Assembly (NCBI GenBank): GCA_043798715.1
Contig: JAZDOK010000001.1
Location: 11,274 to 75,273 of the forward strand
Reading direction: 5' to 3'
Source of the DNA: JAZDOK01 sp043798715
GTDB lineage: Bacteria; Vulcanimicrobiota; JAZDOK01
Length of the DNA: 64,000 nt
This document shows positions 26,221 to 34,191 of this stretch, piece by piece; the stretch's first letter is position 1, and the number at the start of each line of letters is the position of its first letter. A program made the translations under genes and the position numbers. The notes beneath the pieces were generated by a model. The model did no database searches. It was given only the letters and a program-made list of their open reading frames with translations, and was not told where the DNA came from.

Positions 26221-26625
26221 ATGGAACCAAAGATTTTTTTTCTGATCGTCTGCCGGGAGGTCCTGCAGAGCGTGGACGACGCGAGGCAAATCGGCTGCAT
26301 TCATATCTATGATACCCTCTATGCCTCAAATTTTCCTCATACCATTCCCAAGATGACCTTCGTGGCCCGCTACGGCCTGGGGCAGGGCACCTTCACCCAC
26401 CACTTCGAGATCCACGACCAGGGGCGCCTTCTCTATAAAGCGCCCCCCACGGAATTTATCCTGCCCAGCGAATTCGATTCTGCAACCGACGTTTTCACCC
26501 TGGACGACATAGCCATCGAAAGCGCCGGAATCTACTGGATAAAATCCTGCATCAACGGGGTCGAGGCTGCCCGAACTCCCCTCCTGGTAACCTTCCTTCC
26601 GGAATCCGGTGAAGATCGTGCCTGA
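26221..26625 (+). CDS. Small DUF6941-like beta-rich protein
   Basis: A 134-residue protein that begins 1 bp after the stop of the ATPase gene, so it is probably cotranscribed with it. Its pattern (CREVLQSVDDARQIGCIHIYDTLYA, FVARYGLGQGTFTHHFEIHD, a short variable part, then AIESAGIYWIKSCINGVEAARTPLLV) resembles the DUF6941 family, small immunoglobulin-like domains of unknown role; this assignment is from memory and tentative. There is no signal peptide or membrane segment. It is in the same reading frame as the downstream methyltransferase gene, with one TGA between them and no other stop before that gene's TTG start. Confidence 0.65.
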   Translation: MEPKIFFLIVCREVLQSVDDARQIGCIHIYDTLYASNFPHTIPKMTFVARYGLGQGTFTHHFEIHDQGRLLYKAPPTEFILPSEFDSATDVFTLDDIAIESAGIYWIKSCINGVEAARTPLLVTFLPESGEDRA

Positions 26626-26646
26626 GGCCGGACCCATTTTCGAAAG

Positions 26647-29352
26647 TTGGGACTTTCCGCCTTGCCTGACCGGCAGATAAGCGCGCGGAGCGCCTTCGAT
26701 TCAGAGCGCGTCACCAAGCGCTTCTACAACCGCTTCAAGACGGAACACGGCGTCTTCCTCGGGTTCATTCGGGGCATCCCGGATGAGGAGTTTTCCCGCC
26801 GGTATGCCTCCATTCTGCTCAACCGCCTCATGTTCATCTACTTCATCCAGCAGAAGGGCTTCCTGAACGGCGACGTCCACTACCTGCGCACCCGCCTGGA
26901 AGAGTGCCGGAAAAAGAAAAAGAATGTCTTTTACTCCTCCTTTCTACTGCCGCTTTTCTTCGATGGTTTCGCCAGAAGAGAAGCGGAGCGCCCGGCTGAG
27001 ACCAACCGCCTCCTCGGGCGGGTGCCATATTTGAACGGAGGCCTCTTTCTGCGCCACACGATCGAAGAAGAATACGGCTCCAACATCCGAATCGAGGATG
27101 CGGCTTTCGGGAAGCTCTTTGAATTCTTCGATCAATACCGGTGGCGCCTGGACGAGCGGCCGCCCGGGCAAGATGACGAGCTCAACCCCGACGTGCTCGG
27201 CTGCATCTTCGAGAAATATATCAGCCAGAAACAGATGGGGGCCTATTACACCGGGGAGGACATCACCGGTTACATCGGCAGGAACACCATCGTTCCTCAT
27301 CTTTTCGACGCCGCCCGAAAAAAATATCCGGCCGCTTTCGAAGGAGAGGCATCCGTTTTAAGGCATCTCCGGGCCGACCCCGACCGCTACCTCTTCGACG
27401 CCTTCAAATTCGGCGCGGACCTTCCCCTTCCCGAAGAGATCGCGGCGGGACTTTCGGATGTCTCCAGGCGCACGGGATGGAACCGCCCGGCACCCGAAGC
27501 ATACGCCCTCCCCACCGAGATCTGGCGCGAGGCGGCCGCCAGAAGGAAGCGCTGCGAAGAGGTGCGGGGAAAACTCGCCGGAGGCGAAGTCCGCTCCATC
27601 AACGATCTCATCACCTGCAACCTGGACCTCCGCCGTTTTGCGCAGGATGCCATCGAGCGTTGCGAGGGGCCCGAAATTTTACGCGCCTTCTGGCACGCCA
27701 TCCGGGAAGTCACCGTTCTCGATCCCGCCTGCGGCTCCGGCGCCTTCCTCTTTGCGGCCCTCAATATCCTGGAGCCCTTATACGAGGCGTGCCTCGGCCG
27801 CATGCAGTTTTTCGTGGAGGAAGATGCGCATTCCGGGAAAAAGAGCCGACCCGAAAAAACAAGCGACTTCAAGAAAATACTCGATCTGGTCAAAACCCAT
27901 CCCAACCGGCACTGTTTTATTCTAAAATCCATCATCACCGGCAACCTCTTCGGCGTGGACATCATGGATGAGGCGGTGGAAACCTGCAAACTGCGCCTCT
28001 TCCTGAAACTCGCGGCCCAGGCGGAGCGGGCGGAGGATATCGGGCCCCTGCCCGACGTTGATTTTAACATCCGCGCCGGAAACTCGCTGGTGGGATTTGC
28101 CGCCCCGGAGGGACTCAAACAATCTCCTAAAGAGGATCTCGACAGGCGTTTGAGGGGGCTTAAAGACGAGCTGAACCGGGACCTGGCGAAAGAATACCAA
28201 GTGGATCTTTCAAAGCCCGAGGCCTATGAGGCGTGGCTGGCCTCCCACAAGCCTTTTCATTGGGTTGCCGAATTTTACGGCGTCCTGAAATCCGGCGGAT
28301 TCGACGTCATAATAGGAAACCCGCCGTACGTGGAAACCGGGAATGTTCCCGATTACAACGTGCGTGGGTTTGCCACGGAGGATTGCGGGGATCTTTATGC
28401 CCTTATGATGGAGCGGTCAAGTCAATTGCTGTCCCCTGGCGGTTTCATGGGGATGATCGTCCCCGTTTCCATAACGAGTACCGACGGATTCGACAGCCTT
28501 CGCCGATGCCTCATAAAAACGGAACACGCCTGCTGGTGCCTAAGTTTCGCCGAACGCCCCTCGAAGCTCTTCACCGGAGTTGAGAAGCGGCTGACAATCT
28601 GGTTGATGAGCAACAGGCCGGCAGATGAACGGCTGTTTTTGTCGAATTATCGCCGTTGGTTTTCTGAAGAGCGGGGCAACCTGTTTTCAAACATCCTTTT
28701 CATTGCCGGGAAAAATTTGCCGCATCTGGCGGGATCTTCCATCCCCAAGGTTGCGCGACCGGCTGAGATTCGGATTCTCGGGAAGCTCTCAAAACAGGCC
28801 CGGCTGGGCTCGTTTCTCCTTAAGGACTCGCCCAATATCATTTACTATACGCGGAAAGTACGCTACTTCGTCCAATTCCTTGATTTCATACCCGGGATTG
28901 CCGATGCTGAAGGTCATCGCCTGGAACCCTCTGAACTTAAGATGCTCCGCTTCTCTTCTCCCGAACAGCGGGATGCCGCCCTGGCTTTACTTAACTCCGG
29001 GCTTTTCTACTGGTTTTTCTCGGCCTACTCCGATGTGCGAAATGTCAACCGGCGCGAGATCGGGGCCTTTCCATGCTCCCTTGATAAAATGAACCGCAAC
29101 GTCGTCAAAGAGCTTCGGCATTTGTGCCAAACACTGATGGCGGACTTCAGGAAGCATTCGAAGATGCTGACGAACAACTATGGAAGTCATGGTCAACTCA
29201 CCATCCAGACCTTCCAGCCAAGATTGAGCAAGCCGATCATGGACGAGATCGATCGGGTCCTGGCGAGACACTACGGCCTCACTGACGAGGAACTCGATTT
29301 CATCATCAACTGCGACATCAAATACCGCATGGGGGACGCCATTTTTTCCTGA
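26647..29352 (+). CDS. Eco57I/PglX-type DNA adenine methyltransferase, lone
   Basis: A 901-residue class I SAM-dependent N6-adenine DNA methyltransferase. The N-terminal helical part (FYNRFKTEHGVFLGFI, MFIYFIQQKGFLNGD, YISQKQMGAYYTGEDITGYI) is typical of Type IIG and BREX PglX-like enzymes. SAM motif I is VLDPACGSGAFLFAAL (~residue 360) and catalytic motif IV is NPPY in DVIIGNPPYVE (~560). The C-terminal ~300 residues should be the target-recognition region. No PD-(D/E)xK nuclease motif is seen and no other BREX or restriction gene is adjacent. The start is TTG at 26647 with a poor ribosome site; an in-frame stop at 26623 limits extension, so N-terminal truncation of a longer enzyme is possible. 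Either an orphan methylase or a decayed Type IIG enzyme. Confidence 0.85.
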   Translation: MGLSALPDRQISARSAFDSERVTKRFYNRFKTEHGVFLGFIRGIPDEEFSRRYASILLNRLMFIYFIQQKGFLNGDVHYLRTRLEECRKKKKNVFYSSFLLPLFFDGFARREAERPAETNRLLGRVPYLNGGLFLRHTIEEEYGSNIRIEDAAFGKLFEFFDQYRWRLDERPPGQDDELNPDVLGCIFEKYISQKQMGAYYTGEDITGYIGRNTIVPHLFDAARKKYPAAFEGEASVLRHLRADPDRYLFDAFKFGADLPLPEEIAAGLSDVSRRTGWNRPAPEAYALPTEIWREAAARRKRCEEVRGKLAGGEVRSINDLITCNLDLRRFAQDAIERCEGPEILRAFWHAIREVTVLDPACGSGAFLFAALNILEPLYEACLGRMQFFVEEDAHSGKKSRPEKTSDFKKILDLVKTHPNRHCFILKSIITGNLFGVDIMDEAVETCKLRLFLKLAAQAERAEDIGPLPDVDFNIRAGNSLVGFAAPEGLKQSPKEDLDRRLRGLKDELNRDLAKEYQVDLSKPEAYEAWLASHKPFHWVAEFYGVLKSGGFDVIIGNPPYVETGNVPDYNVRGFATEDCGDLYALMMERSSQLLSPGGFMGMIVPVSITSTDGFDSLRRCLIKTEHACWCLSFAERPSKLFTGVEKRLTIWLMSNRPADERLFLSNYRRWFSEERGNLFSNILFIAGKNLPHLAGSSIPKVARPAEIRILGKLSKQARLGSFLLKDSPNIIYYTRKVRYFVQFLDFIPGIADAEGHRLEPSELKMLRFSSPEQRDAALALLNSGLFYWFFSAYSDVRNVNRREIGAFPCSLDKMNRNVVKELRHLCQTLMADFRKHSKMLTNNYGSHGQLTIQTFQPRLSKPIMDEIDRVLARHYGLTDEELDFIINCDIKYRMGDAIFS

Positions 29353-29393
29353 AAATCGGATCCAAACGTTAACAATTTGGAAACACAACACCC

Positions 29394-29422
29394 TTTACAG
29401 CGACCCCGGCCTGTGGCATAAT
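29394..29422 (+). promoter_or_regulatory. Sigma70-type promoter of short RNA unit
   Basis: TTTACA, 17-nt spacer, CATAAT: each hexamer is one mismatch from consensus with ideal spacing. An imperfect palindrome CCAAA-N9-TTTGG (29362-29380) lies just upstream. Confidence 0.7.
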
Positions 29423-29428
29423 ACGATC

Positions 29429-29492
29429 AAGTTATCGGTGTTGGTAAGGTGTTGGCTAAATTGGGAGACCACGGCAATTTGCCGTGGTTTTT
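29429..29492 (+). ncRNA. Predicted ~64-nt small RNA
   Basis: The 325-bp gap 29353-29677 holds no credible protein gene. A near-consensus promoter (29394-29422) is followed only ~40 nt after its start site by a strong intrinsic terminator (29468-29492), defining a free-standing short transcript. There is no start codon with a ribosome site inside it. Its 5' part is single-stranded and GU-rich (GGTGTTGGTAAGGTGTTGG, a direct GTGTTGG repeat). I cannot match it to tmRNA, SRP, 6S or RNase P, all much larger. A base-pairing regulator is possible. The rest of the gap carries a CACTCC/GGAGTG hairpin (29580-29596) and the hydrolase promoter. Confidence 0.55.
29468..29492 (+). terminator. Intrinsic terminator of the short RNA
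   Basis: Perfect 9-bp stem ACCACGGCA / TGCCGTGGT with a 3-nt loop, followed by TTTTC. Confidence 0.8.
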
Positions 29493-29597
29493 CAATTTTA
29501 TGGAAGGTTGAGCACGCAGAATTAGAATTATGCCTAACAGGGTAAAAACTCTCACGTCAGATGGATCAAAAACGGGGAGCACTCCAAGGCGGAGTGA

Positions 29598-29627
29598 TTG
29601 ACTTTTCTTTTCTCATCATGATAAAAT
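29598..29627 (+). promoter_or_regulatory. Promoter of the alpha/beta hydrolase gene
   Basis: TTGACT, 18-nt spacer, TAAAAT, ending ~50 nt before the ATG at 29678. The hairpin CACTCC/GGAGTG at 29580-29596 touches the -35 and could be an operator. Confidence 0.55.
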
Positions 29628-29677
29628 GCCTACGGGTGCGCGGAATCTTTTTATGGCGCCGCAGCATCCTCTAAAAA

Positions 29678-30376
29678 ATGTCAAAGCACGAAAAAAGCGA
29701 TAAAATACGTTGTCTTCTGATCCACGGATTCGCCGGGAGTGTCCGGGAGGTATCTCCCCTCGCCGAGTACCTTTCCGGGAGGGGCTATGCGACTTCCTGC
29801 ATCCGGCTGAGCGGCCACACCGGGAAGAAGAGCGACCTGGCCGGGAGCGATAATGAGAGCTGGATCCGCTCCGCTGAAGAGGCCCTTCTCGATCGCGGGT
29901 GCTCCAGTGAACGCCTTTTTCTCATCGGCTTTTCCATGGGAGGCCTGATCGCCGTTCAACTGGCACAGAAATATCGGTTGGAAGGAATTGTCACCCTTAA
30001 CATGCCTATTTATTACTGGGACGTCCGGAAGTTCCTGAAACATCTCGGCAAGGATTTCAGGACGGGGCGGTTTGAGACGCTGAAACGCTATTTCCGCTCC
30101 TCGATCGACATGCCTTTTGAGGCCGTCTTTAACTTCAGGATCCTCCTGGAGAAGACCAAGCCCCTGCTGAAGAAAACAACCTGCCCCCTCTCCATCCACC
30201 AGTCCCTCGAAGACGATGTCGTGCACTCCAGAAGCGCCGAGTTCATTTATCAGAACGCGGGGTCAACGAAAAAGGAAGTGAAATACTACCCCGGCGCCGG
30301 GCACATGATTTGTCACAGCCCCGCCTCCGGCGAGGTCTTCAGGGACGTCGAAGCGTTCCTCCGATCCGCGGATTAA
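29678..30376 (+). CDS. Alpha/beta hydrolase, carboxylesterase type
   Basis: A 232-residue single-domain serine hydrolase close to the Est30/monoacylglycerol-lipase group. The oxyanion loop is LIHGFAGSVREV, the nucleophile elbow is GFSMGG (Ser near residue 91), the acid is probably the Asp in SLEDDVVHS and the catalytic His is in GAGHMICHS. Length and order are normal. It would hydrolyse short-chain acyl esters or lipids in the cytoplasm, as no signal peptide is present. No clear ribosome site precedes the ATG. It has its own promoter and is convergent with the permease gene; nothing nearby defines a pathway. Confidence 0.88.
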   Translation: MSKHEKSDKIRCLLIHGFAGSVREVSPLAEYLSGRGYATSCIRLSGHTGKKSDLAGSDNESWIRSAEEALLDRGCSSERLFLIGFSMGGLIAVQLAQKYRLEGIVTLNMPIYYWDVRKFLKHLGKDFRTGRFETLKRYFRSSIDMPFEAVFNFRILLEKTKPLLKKTTCPLSIHQSLEDDVVHSRSAEFIYQNAGSTKKEVKYYPGAGHMICHSPASGEVFRDVEAFLRSAD

Positions 30377-30450
30377 GAAAATCCGGGGTCTTCCGGCTCC
30401 GCCTGTATTTCCTCCCGGTGCGCCGATAAAATCAGCACCGAAAGCATAGA

Positions 30451-31863
30451 TTACTGATCGCCGGCGGCTTTTTTCCCGATATGAAACCAGTAGAAAAACG
30501 GCAGACCTATCAGGATCAGGGCCAGCCCCTTGAGGGAATTGATGGGATCCCCCTGTAGAATGAAGACTACGAAGGCCAGGGCGATCAAAATATAGATGGC
30601 GGGAATCCAGGGGTAGCCGTGCGTTTTATACGGGCGATGGAGGTCGGGCTGCTTCTTCCTCAGGATGAAGAGCCCAAATACGGTGAGGGCGTTGAAGAGG
30701 ACGGAGGCAAAGGTCACATAAGTCAGAAGGTCGCTGTAGGTGCCGGTGAGAGTGAGCAGGCAGGCCCAAGCCCCCTGCCAGATCAGGGCGTTTACCGGCG
30801 TCCGGGATGTTGAGTGCAGGCGGGCAAGGGGCTTAAAGAAAAGTCCGTCCTTGGCCATGGCGAAATAGACCCGCGGACCGCCCAGGATAAGGCCGTTGTT
30901 GCATCCGAAGGTGGAGACGAGGATGGCGGCGGCGATGAAGATGAGGCCCGGCTCTCCGAAGATGATTTTGGCGGCGGCCGCCGCAATGCGGTTGTCCGGG
31001 ATGGCGGCGGCGGCGGCGGCCGGGATGAGATAGAAATAGACGGCCGTGACCAGCGTGTAAATAAGCATCGTGACGAGCGCGCCCAGGATGAGTGCCCGGG
31101 GCAGGTTTTTAGGGGCTTCCTTTACCTCCTCGGCGGTGAAGGTGACGGTGTTCCAGGCATCATAGGCGAAGAGGGCCTTGGATAAGGCCACCGCCATCGC
31201 GGCAAAAAGGCCCATCTTGAGGCCGGCCGGAAGAACCGGTTGGAAAAAATTGGCGAAGTTGGTGAAGCTTCCCTTCCCTATGGTGAAGCCCAGTATGATT
31301 AGCAGGATGACCGCCAACACCTTGAGGAAGGTGAAGACGTTCTGCACCATGGCGCCGGTGTGTATGCCGAAGCAGTTGATGACGGAGAGTAAGATGATGC
31401 TGGCGATCCCCACCAGTTGGGCCGAATTGAGGGCAAAAGTGTGTCCGCCCAGAGCGAGGCTGAAAAGGATTACATTTTCCGAGAGCGAGGGAATGAAGAC
31501 TCCGAGGTACTTGGCAAAGGCGACCGCCACAGCGGCAATGAATCCCGTCTGAATCACGAAGAAGACCGTCCAACCGTAGAGGAAACCCAGCATGGGCGAG
31601 TAGGCCTCCCTGAGAAAGACGTACTGCCCCCCGGCCCTGGGCAGCATGGCGGAAAGCTCCCCGTAGCTCACAGCGCCAAAGAGGGTGAAGAGACCGGCCA
31701 GCAGCCAGAGGGAGAGGATGATCCCGGGGCTCTGTATTATCCCCGCCATGATGGAGGGAGCGATGAAGATGCCGGAGCCGATCATCGAGCCGACGACAAT
31801 GGTGGTGGCGCTGGTGAGAGTCAGTCCCTTGAGAAGTCCGCTCTCGGAAGTATCATGTTTCAT
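30451..31863 (-). CDS. APC-superfamily amino acid permease, LAT type
   Basis: A 470-residue integral membrane protein with about 12 transmembrane helices. The first helix has the APC signature VVGSMIGSGIFIAPS, followed by ELSAMLPRAGGQYVFLREAY, a hallmark of the L-type/SteT-like exchangers; the later PRVYFAMAKDGLFF motif also fits. It exchanges or imports neutral amino acids across the inner membrane. AGGAGG lies a few bases before the ATG (GCGGAGGAAACACG). It is convergent with the hydrolase and divergent from the zinc-ribbon/pdxS unit. The intergenic region holds a GATCAC/GTGATC palindrome that may control it. The transported amino acid cannot be named from sequence alone. Confidence 0.92.
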   Translation of the reverse strand: MKHDTSESGLLKGLTLTSATTIVVGSMIGSGIFIAPSIMAGIIQSPGIILSLWLLAGLFTLFGAVSYGELSAMLPRAGGQYVFLREAYSPMLGFLYGWTVFFVIQTGFIAAVAVAFAKYLGVFIPSLSENVILFSLALGGHTFALNSAQLVGIASIILLSVINCFGIHTGAMVQNVFTFLKVLAVILLIILGFTIGKGSFTNFANFFQPVLPAGLKMGLFAAMAVALSKALFAYDAWNTVTFTAEEVKEAPKNLPRALILGALVTMLIYTLVTAVYFYLIPAAAAAAIPDNRIAAAAAKIIFGEPGLIFIAAAILVSTFGCNNGLILGGPRVYFAMAKDGLFFKPLARLHSTSRTPVNALIWQGAWACLLTLTGTYSDLLTYVTFASVLFNALTVFGLFILRKKQPDLHRPYKTHGYPWIPAIYILIALAFVVFILQGDPINSLKGLALILIGLPFFYWFHIGKKAAGDQ

Positions 31864-31961
31864 CGTGTTTCCTCCGCTTAAAATCGCCCGTTTCCGCTAC
31901 TGCGGCAAAGCGCTTCTGATTATTGGAAAGTATTAAACCGGGGCCCTTAAAATCCCTGTCT

Positions 31962-31975
31962 GATCACGTGTGATC
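31962..31975. promoter_or_regulatory. Palindromic operator candidate GATCAC-GT-GTGATC
   Basis: Two perfect 6-bp inverted arms separated by 2 bp, between the divergent permease and zinc-ribbon/pdxST genes. It resembles FadR/GntR- or CRP-type half-site spacing, but the factor is unknown. Confidence 0.45.
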
Positions 31976-32025
31976 GTTTAAGCATTTTTAGATGGTAAAA
32001 AATTCAGGGCCCAAAGGGATGCCCC

Positions 32026-32054
32026 TTGTCAATGAAAAGGAAATACGCTATACT
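32026..32054 (+). promoter_or_regulatory. Promoter of zinc-ribbon/pdxST unit
   Basis: TTGTCA, 17-nt spacer, TATACT. The predicted start (~32061) is only about 4 nt before the ATG at 32065, so the first transcript would be almost leaderless. The promoter overlaps a longer in-frame TTG start at 32026 and argues against it. Confidence 0.7.
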
Positions 32055-32064
32055 TTATTTCGCT

Positions 32065-32211
32065 ATGAAATGCGCGCGATGTCATGGAATCTTGTTTCGA
32101 GACAGGATTTTCGACCTGCCTCGCCTTGTTGAAGAGTATTTCTGCCTCAACTGCGGGGAGCGTTTATGGATTCATCATACAGGCCTGGTGGAGTTTTTTT
32201 CACTTAATTAA
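32065..32211 (+). CDS. 48-residue zinc-ribbon protein
   Basis: A very short protein with two Cys pairs, KCARCHG at the start and CLNCGERLW near the middle, spaced like a rubredoxin-type zinc ribbon. A longer reading from TTG at 32026 would add 13 residues but would have to be made from the promoter DNA, so the ATG at 32065 is preferred. There is essentially no room for a ribosome site; translation would be leaderless. It ends 14 bp before the pdxS start and is probably first in that operon. Small zinc ribbons of this kind often bind RNA, ribosome or RNA polymerase; its function is unknown. Confidence 0.65.
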   Translation: MKCARCHGILFRDRIFDLPRLVEEYFCLNCGERLWIHHTGLVEFFSLN

Positions 32212-32225
32212 CTGGAGGGAATGTC

Positions 32226-33119
32226 ATGGCTGCAAGAAAGGAACATGGAACGGAAACGGTCAAGCGGGGCATGGCCCGAATGCAAAAAGGCGGGGTGATC
32301 ATGGACGTGACCACTCCGGAGCAGGCCATTATCGCTCAAACGGCCGGAGCGGTGGCCGTGATGGCCCTTGAGCGGGTCCCGGCCGACATCCGCGCCGAAG
32401 GTGGCGTGGCCCGCATGGCCGATCCCGAAAAAATACGGAGAATCATGGACGCTGTAACCATCCCGGTCATGGCCAAGTGCCGGATCGGGCACTTCGTGGA
32501 AGCCCAAATTATCGAAGCGCTGGGTGTGGATTACATTGACGAGAGCGAGGTGCTCACCCCGGCGGATGAGGAAAACCACGTCTGGAAGCACGCCTTCAAG
32601 GTCCCCTTCGTCTGCGGGGCCCGGGATCTCGGAGAGGCCCTCCGCCGCATCGGGGAAGGCGCCTCCATGATCCGCACCAAGGGGGAGGCCGGAACCGGCA
32701 ACGTCGTAGAGGCGGTGCGCCACATGCGCAAGATCATGGGGCAGATCCGCCATCTTATAAACCTGGGCGAAGACGAAGTCATGGCTTTCGCCCGCGATCT
32801 CAAGGCGCCGATGGAGCTCGTTCTTGAGGTAAAAAAACTGGGCCGCCTCCCGGTGGTTAATTTCGCCGCCGGCGGCATCGCCACCCCGGCGGACGCCGCC
32901 CTCATGATGCAGCTCGGAGCCGACGGCATCTTCGTGGGCTCGGGCGTCTTCAAGTCAGACGACGCGCCCCGACGGGCCAAGGCCATCGTGGACGCCACCA
33001 CTTACTATGACAAACCCGAAATACTGGCCGATATATCAGCCGGCATCGGGGAGCCGATGAAAGGCATAGACATTCGCTCTCTCGACGAAAAACAGCTTCT
33101 CCAGGTGCGGGGCTGGTAG
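32226..33119 (+). CDS. pdxS: PLP synthase subunit PdxS
   Basis: A 297-residue, full-length PdxS (SNZ). It condenses ribose 5-phosphate, glyceraldehyde 3-phosphate and ammonia into pyridoxal 5'-phosphate, in a dodecamer decorated by PdxT. Hallmarks are [16 protein letters not shown], the active-site Lys in [24 protein letters not shown] and [15 protein letters not shown], and the phosphate loop [31 protein letters not shown] lies before the ATG. It is immediately followed by pdxT (1 bp gap). Presence of this pair shows the DXP-independent route to vitamin B6; the PLP-dependent decarboxylase a few genes on would use its product. Confidence 0.98.
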   Translation: MAARKEHGTETVKRGMARMQKGGVIMDVTTPEQAIIAQTAGAVAVMALERVPADIRAEGGVARMADPEKIRRIMDAVTIPVMAKCRIGHFVEAQIIEALGVDYIDESEVLTPADEENHVWKHAFKVPFVCGARDLGEALRRIGEGASMIRTKGEAGTGNVVEAVRHMRKIMGQIRHLINLGEDEVMAFARDLKAPMELVLEVKKLGRLPVVNFAAGGIATPADAALMMQLGADGIFVGSGVFKSDDAPRRAKAIVDATTYYDKPEILADISAGIGEPMKGIDIRSLDEKQLLQVRGW

Positions 33120-33120
33120 C

Positions 33121-33735
33121 ATGCTAATCGGGGTCCTGGCCCTCCAGGGGGCCGTAAGCGAACACCTGGAAATGCTGCGCCGCCTGGGATGCGAAGCTCT
33201 TCCCGTGCGAGACAGAGAGACGCTGTCTTCCGTATCCGGCCTCATCCTTCCCGGCGGGGAATCCACCACCGTGGGTATGCTTCTCAACCGCTGGGAACTC
33301 CTCGACAGCTTAAGGGCCCGGGCACATGGAGGAATGCCTGTCTTCGGAACCTGCACCGGAATGATTATCCTGGCCAGGGAGATCCTGGACGGCCTCTCAA
33401 ACCAACCGGTGCTGGGCCTCATGGACATTTCCGTTCGCAGAAACGCCTTCGGCCGTCAGCAGGAGAGTTTCGAGGCACCCATACAAATGGGCGCACTCGG
33501 CAAGACGCCCTTCCCCGGGGTCTTTATCCGGGCTCCCTACATCGAAAAGACGGGAAAAAAAGTTGAAATCCTGGCCGCTTACGAAGAGAAGATCGTCGCC
33601 GCCAGGGAGAAGAACTTTTTAGTCTCCGCCTTCCACCCTGAATTGACGGCAGATTGCCGACTCCACGACTACTTCATAAGTATGTGCGCTCAAGAACCAG
33701 CAGCAAAAAAGGAGATGAGCATATGCCGGTCGTGA
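33121..33735 (+). CDS. pdxT: PLP synthase glutaminase subunit PdxT
   Basis: A 204-residue class I glutamine amidotransferase that supplies ammonia to PdxS. The start MLIGVLALQGAVSEH and the LPGGESTT loop are diagnostic. The catalytic Cys lies in FGTCTGMI (usually FGTCAGMI) and the His-x-Glu pair in SAFHPELT. The gene starts 1 bp after pdxS, so the two are translated together in near-equal amounts. Its last 13 bp overlap the start of the downstream YjbQ-type gene. Confidence 0.97.
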   Translation: MLIGVLALQGAVSEHLEMLRRLGCEALPVRDRETLSSVSGLILPGGESTTVGMLLNRWELLDSLRARAHGGMPVFGTCTGMIILAREILDGLSNQPVLGLMDISVRRNAFGRQQESFEAPIQMGALGKTPFPGVFIRAPYIEKTGKKVEILAAYEEKIVAAREKNFLVSAFHPELTADCRLHDYFISMCAQEPAAKKEMSICRS

Positions 33736-34142
33736 GTTTGAGGCTGGATTTTTCCACCCAGGGCCGGAGTGAAGTCATAGACATCACCGAGCAGGTGGCC
33801 GAAGGCGTTATGCAATCCGGTATCGCCAACGGCGTCGTCACGATCTTTATCCCGGGCTCAACCGCCGCCTTGACGACGGTCGAGTTTGAAGGAGGGCTGA
33901 TAGAAGACTTCCAGGTACTCTGGGAACTTCTCATCCCCCAGGATCGGGAATACGGACACAATGAAAAGTGGCATGACGGAAACGCCCACTCCCATCTCAG
34001 GGCCTCTCTTCTGGGCCCATCCCTCTCAGTCCCGTTCAACGACCGGCGGCTCAACCTGGGCACATGGCAGCAGATCGTCCTCGTGGACTTCGACAACCGC
34101 CCCCGCTCAAGAAAGGTGATCTGCCAGATCATCGGCGAATAA
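33723..34142 (+). CDS. YjbQ/UPF0047 family protein
   Basis: A 139-residue protein of the secondary thiamine-phosphate-synthase/YjbQ family, a compact beta-barrel trimer. Family marks are FIPGSTAALTTVEFEGG, a His-rich patch NEKWHDGNAHSHLRASLLGPS, the FNDRRLNLGTWQQIVLVDFDNRPR stretch and a C-terminal RSRKVICQIIGE. The start MPVVSLRL is chosen because AAGGAG lies 8 nt upstream; an in-frame ATG 69 nt earlier has none. It overlaps pdxT by 13 bp, so the gene belongs to the PLP operon. Weak thiamine-phosphate synthase activity is known for the family; the physiological role is unsettled. Confidence 0.92.
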   Translation: MPVVSLRLDFSTQGRSEVIDITEQVAEGVMQSGIANGVVTIFIPGSTAALTTVEFEGGLIEDFQVLWELLIPQDREYGHNEKWHDGNAHSHLRASLLGPSLSVPFNDRRLNLGTWQQIVLVDFDNRPRSRKVICQIIGE

Positions 34143-34191
34143 TCACCCTGATCACCAATTTTGGAAAGCCGGCGCAGGAAGGAACAGCATA

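Noticed and set aside
25086..26300. 404-codon minus-strand frame opposite the PilB ATPase
   Set aside because: Shadow of a clearly homologous plus-strand gene; the product has no family features. The same applies to 35913-36908 minus, 7381-8256 plus and 11997-12701 plus.
29353..29677. A small protein in the gap instead of an RNA
   Set aside because: No start codon with a ribosome site and coding-type frame was found between promoter and terminator.
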